A program made the translations under genes and the position numbers. From assembly GCA_023445705.1 (NCBI GenBank), contig JAEXKM010000141.1:1-6444 (forward strand): 6,444 nt of DNA. The letters are read 5' to 3'. The notes beneath the pieces were generated by a model. It saw only the letters and a program-made list of their open reading frames with translations. It was not told where the DNA came from and made no database searches. Shown piece after piece: positions 5,797 to 6,444 of the stretch (its first letter is position 1; each line of letters begins with the position of its first letter). Origin of the DNA: Pseudomonadota bacterium. GTDB lineage: Bacteria; Pseudomonadota; Alphaproteobacteria; Caulobacterales; Caulobacteraceae.

Positions 5797-6444
5797 CTAT
5801 TCGCTGATCTTGATCGGCAGGAACGAGGTCCGGCCGCCGCGATGCACACCCAGGAGGATGCTCTGACGCTCGGCCTTCTTCGCCGTGGCGACGGCCGCCG
5901 CCAGTTCCGCAGCCGTGGTGACCGGCACGCCGTTGGCCTGGACCACGACGTCGTCGCGACGCAGGCCCTTCAGCGCGGCGTCGGACGACTGTTCGACGCT
6001 GCTGATCAGCACGCCGCGGAAGCCCGGATCGAGGTTCAGGCGGCGACGCGCCGCCTCGTCCAGCGGCGCCAGCGACAGGCCGAGGACGACGGAGCGTTGC
6101 GGCTGCGCGCCGGAACCTTCGCCGCCGCCGCGGTTCGAGCCGCCCGGCTGGTTGTCGTTGGTGGCCAGTTCACGCTCGGTCGGACGGATGCCGGAGCGAA
6201 CGTCGACGACCCGGCGCTTGCCGGCGCGGATGACGTCCAGGCGTAGGGTGTCGCCGGCCTTGGCCTTGGCGACCTCACGGGTAAGCTCGGACGAGGTCTT
6301 CACAGCGACGCCGTTGACCGAGGTGACGATATCGCCCGACTGCAGGCCAGCCTTTTCGGACGGTCCGCCAGGCGAGACGTTGGCCACGATCGCGCCGCGC
6401 TGGGCGCCCATGCCCTGGGCCTCGGCCATTTCGGCGGTGAAGTT
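5797..6444 (-). CDS. degP: DegP/MucD-type periplasmic serine protease, C-terminal two-PDZ part (runs off the right edge)
   Basis: The last 215 residues of an HtrA-family periplasmic protease/chaperone that degrades or refolds misfolded envelope proteins. The visible part starts after the catalytic domain, so the His-Asp-Ser triad cannot be checked. PDZ1 spans about residues 1-86 of the fragment (RGAIVANVSPGGPSEKAGL, then SGDIVTSVNG), followed by a Gly/Asn/Ser/Gln-rich linker (about 87-117) and PDZ2 (about 118-215: FRGVLISSV at 142-150, RRDDVVVQANGVPV at 162-175). Two PDZ domains are the DegP/DegQ/MucD arrangement and argue against the one-PDZ DegS type. The frame is open to the window edge; the internal ATG at 6429 is not the start, because PDZ1-type sequence (NFTAE) continues upstream. 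It ends 23 bases before the response regulator, which suggests a shared transcript. The choice among the names degP, degQ and mucD is not certain. Confidence 0.92.
   Translation of the reverse strand, partial: NFTAEMAEAQGMGAQRGAIVANVSPGGPSEKAGLQSGDIVTSVNGVAVKTSSELTREVAKAKAGDTLRLDVIRAGKRRVVDVRSGIRPTERELATNDNQPGGSNRGGGEGSGAQPQRSVVLGLSLAPLDEAARRRLNLDPGFRGVLISSVEQSSDAALKGLRRDDVVVQANGVPVTTAAELAAAVATAKKAERQSILLGVHRGGRTSFLPIKISE

Noticed and set aside
3773..5866. A 697-codon plus-strand open reading frame spanning the kinase and response regulator.
   Set aside because: Same cause: the kinase and regulator happen to share a reading register, so the complementary frame runs through both. No recognisable domain is present.

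Overview
The window is a high-GC stretch of chromosome, most likely from an alphaproteobacterium of the Caulobacter/Phenylobacterium/Brevundimonas group. This rests on the strong GC bias, the style of the proteins, the protease / two-component / glnE order (which I recall as common in alphaproteobacteria), and the scarcity of GANTC, the CcrM methylation site. I count only four GANTC sites in 6.4 kb by eye. The genus call is inference.

All six genes lie on the minus strand and are separated by 15 to 60 bases, so they are read from the right end of the window to the left. In order of transcription they are: (1) the C-terminal two-PDZ part of a DegP/MucD-type periplasmic serine protease (entering from beyond the right edge, stop at 5797); (2) an OmpR/PhoB-type response regulator (5773-5102); (3) its membrane histidine kinase (5086-3683); (4) glnE, the bifunctional glutamine synthetase adenylyltransferase/adenylyl-removing enzyme (3635-738); (5) a small exported protein with three canonical EF-hands and one degenerate one (677-276); (6) the first 80 codons of an ECF-type sigma factor with a TTG start (240 to beyond the left edge). 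There is no intergenic stretch longer than 60 bases, and no RNA gene, mobile element, CRISPR array or convincing intrinsic terminator.

Functionally, protease, regulator and kinase look like an envelope-quality-control or envelope-sensing module. glnE controls nitrogen assimilation by setting the adenylylation state of glutamine synthetase. The exported EF-hand protein and the ECF sigma factor form a second possible signalling pair, a calcium-binding periplasmic protein next to an alternative sigma factor. Whether all six genes share one transcript cannot be decided from sequence.

Most of the window is ordinary core-genome material. The points that deserve a second look are non-coding: an 11-bp inverted repeat with one mismatch that places the ribosome binding site of the EF-hand gene inside a hairpin arm (682-709), and a pair of GANTC sites 13 bases apart at the very start of glnE (3610-3627), which are half of all such sites in the window. 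I see no clear sign of a wholly undescribed system.
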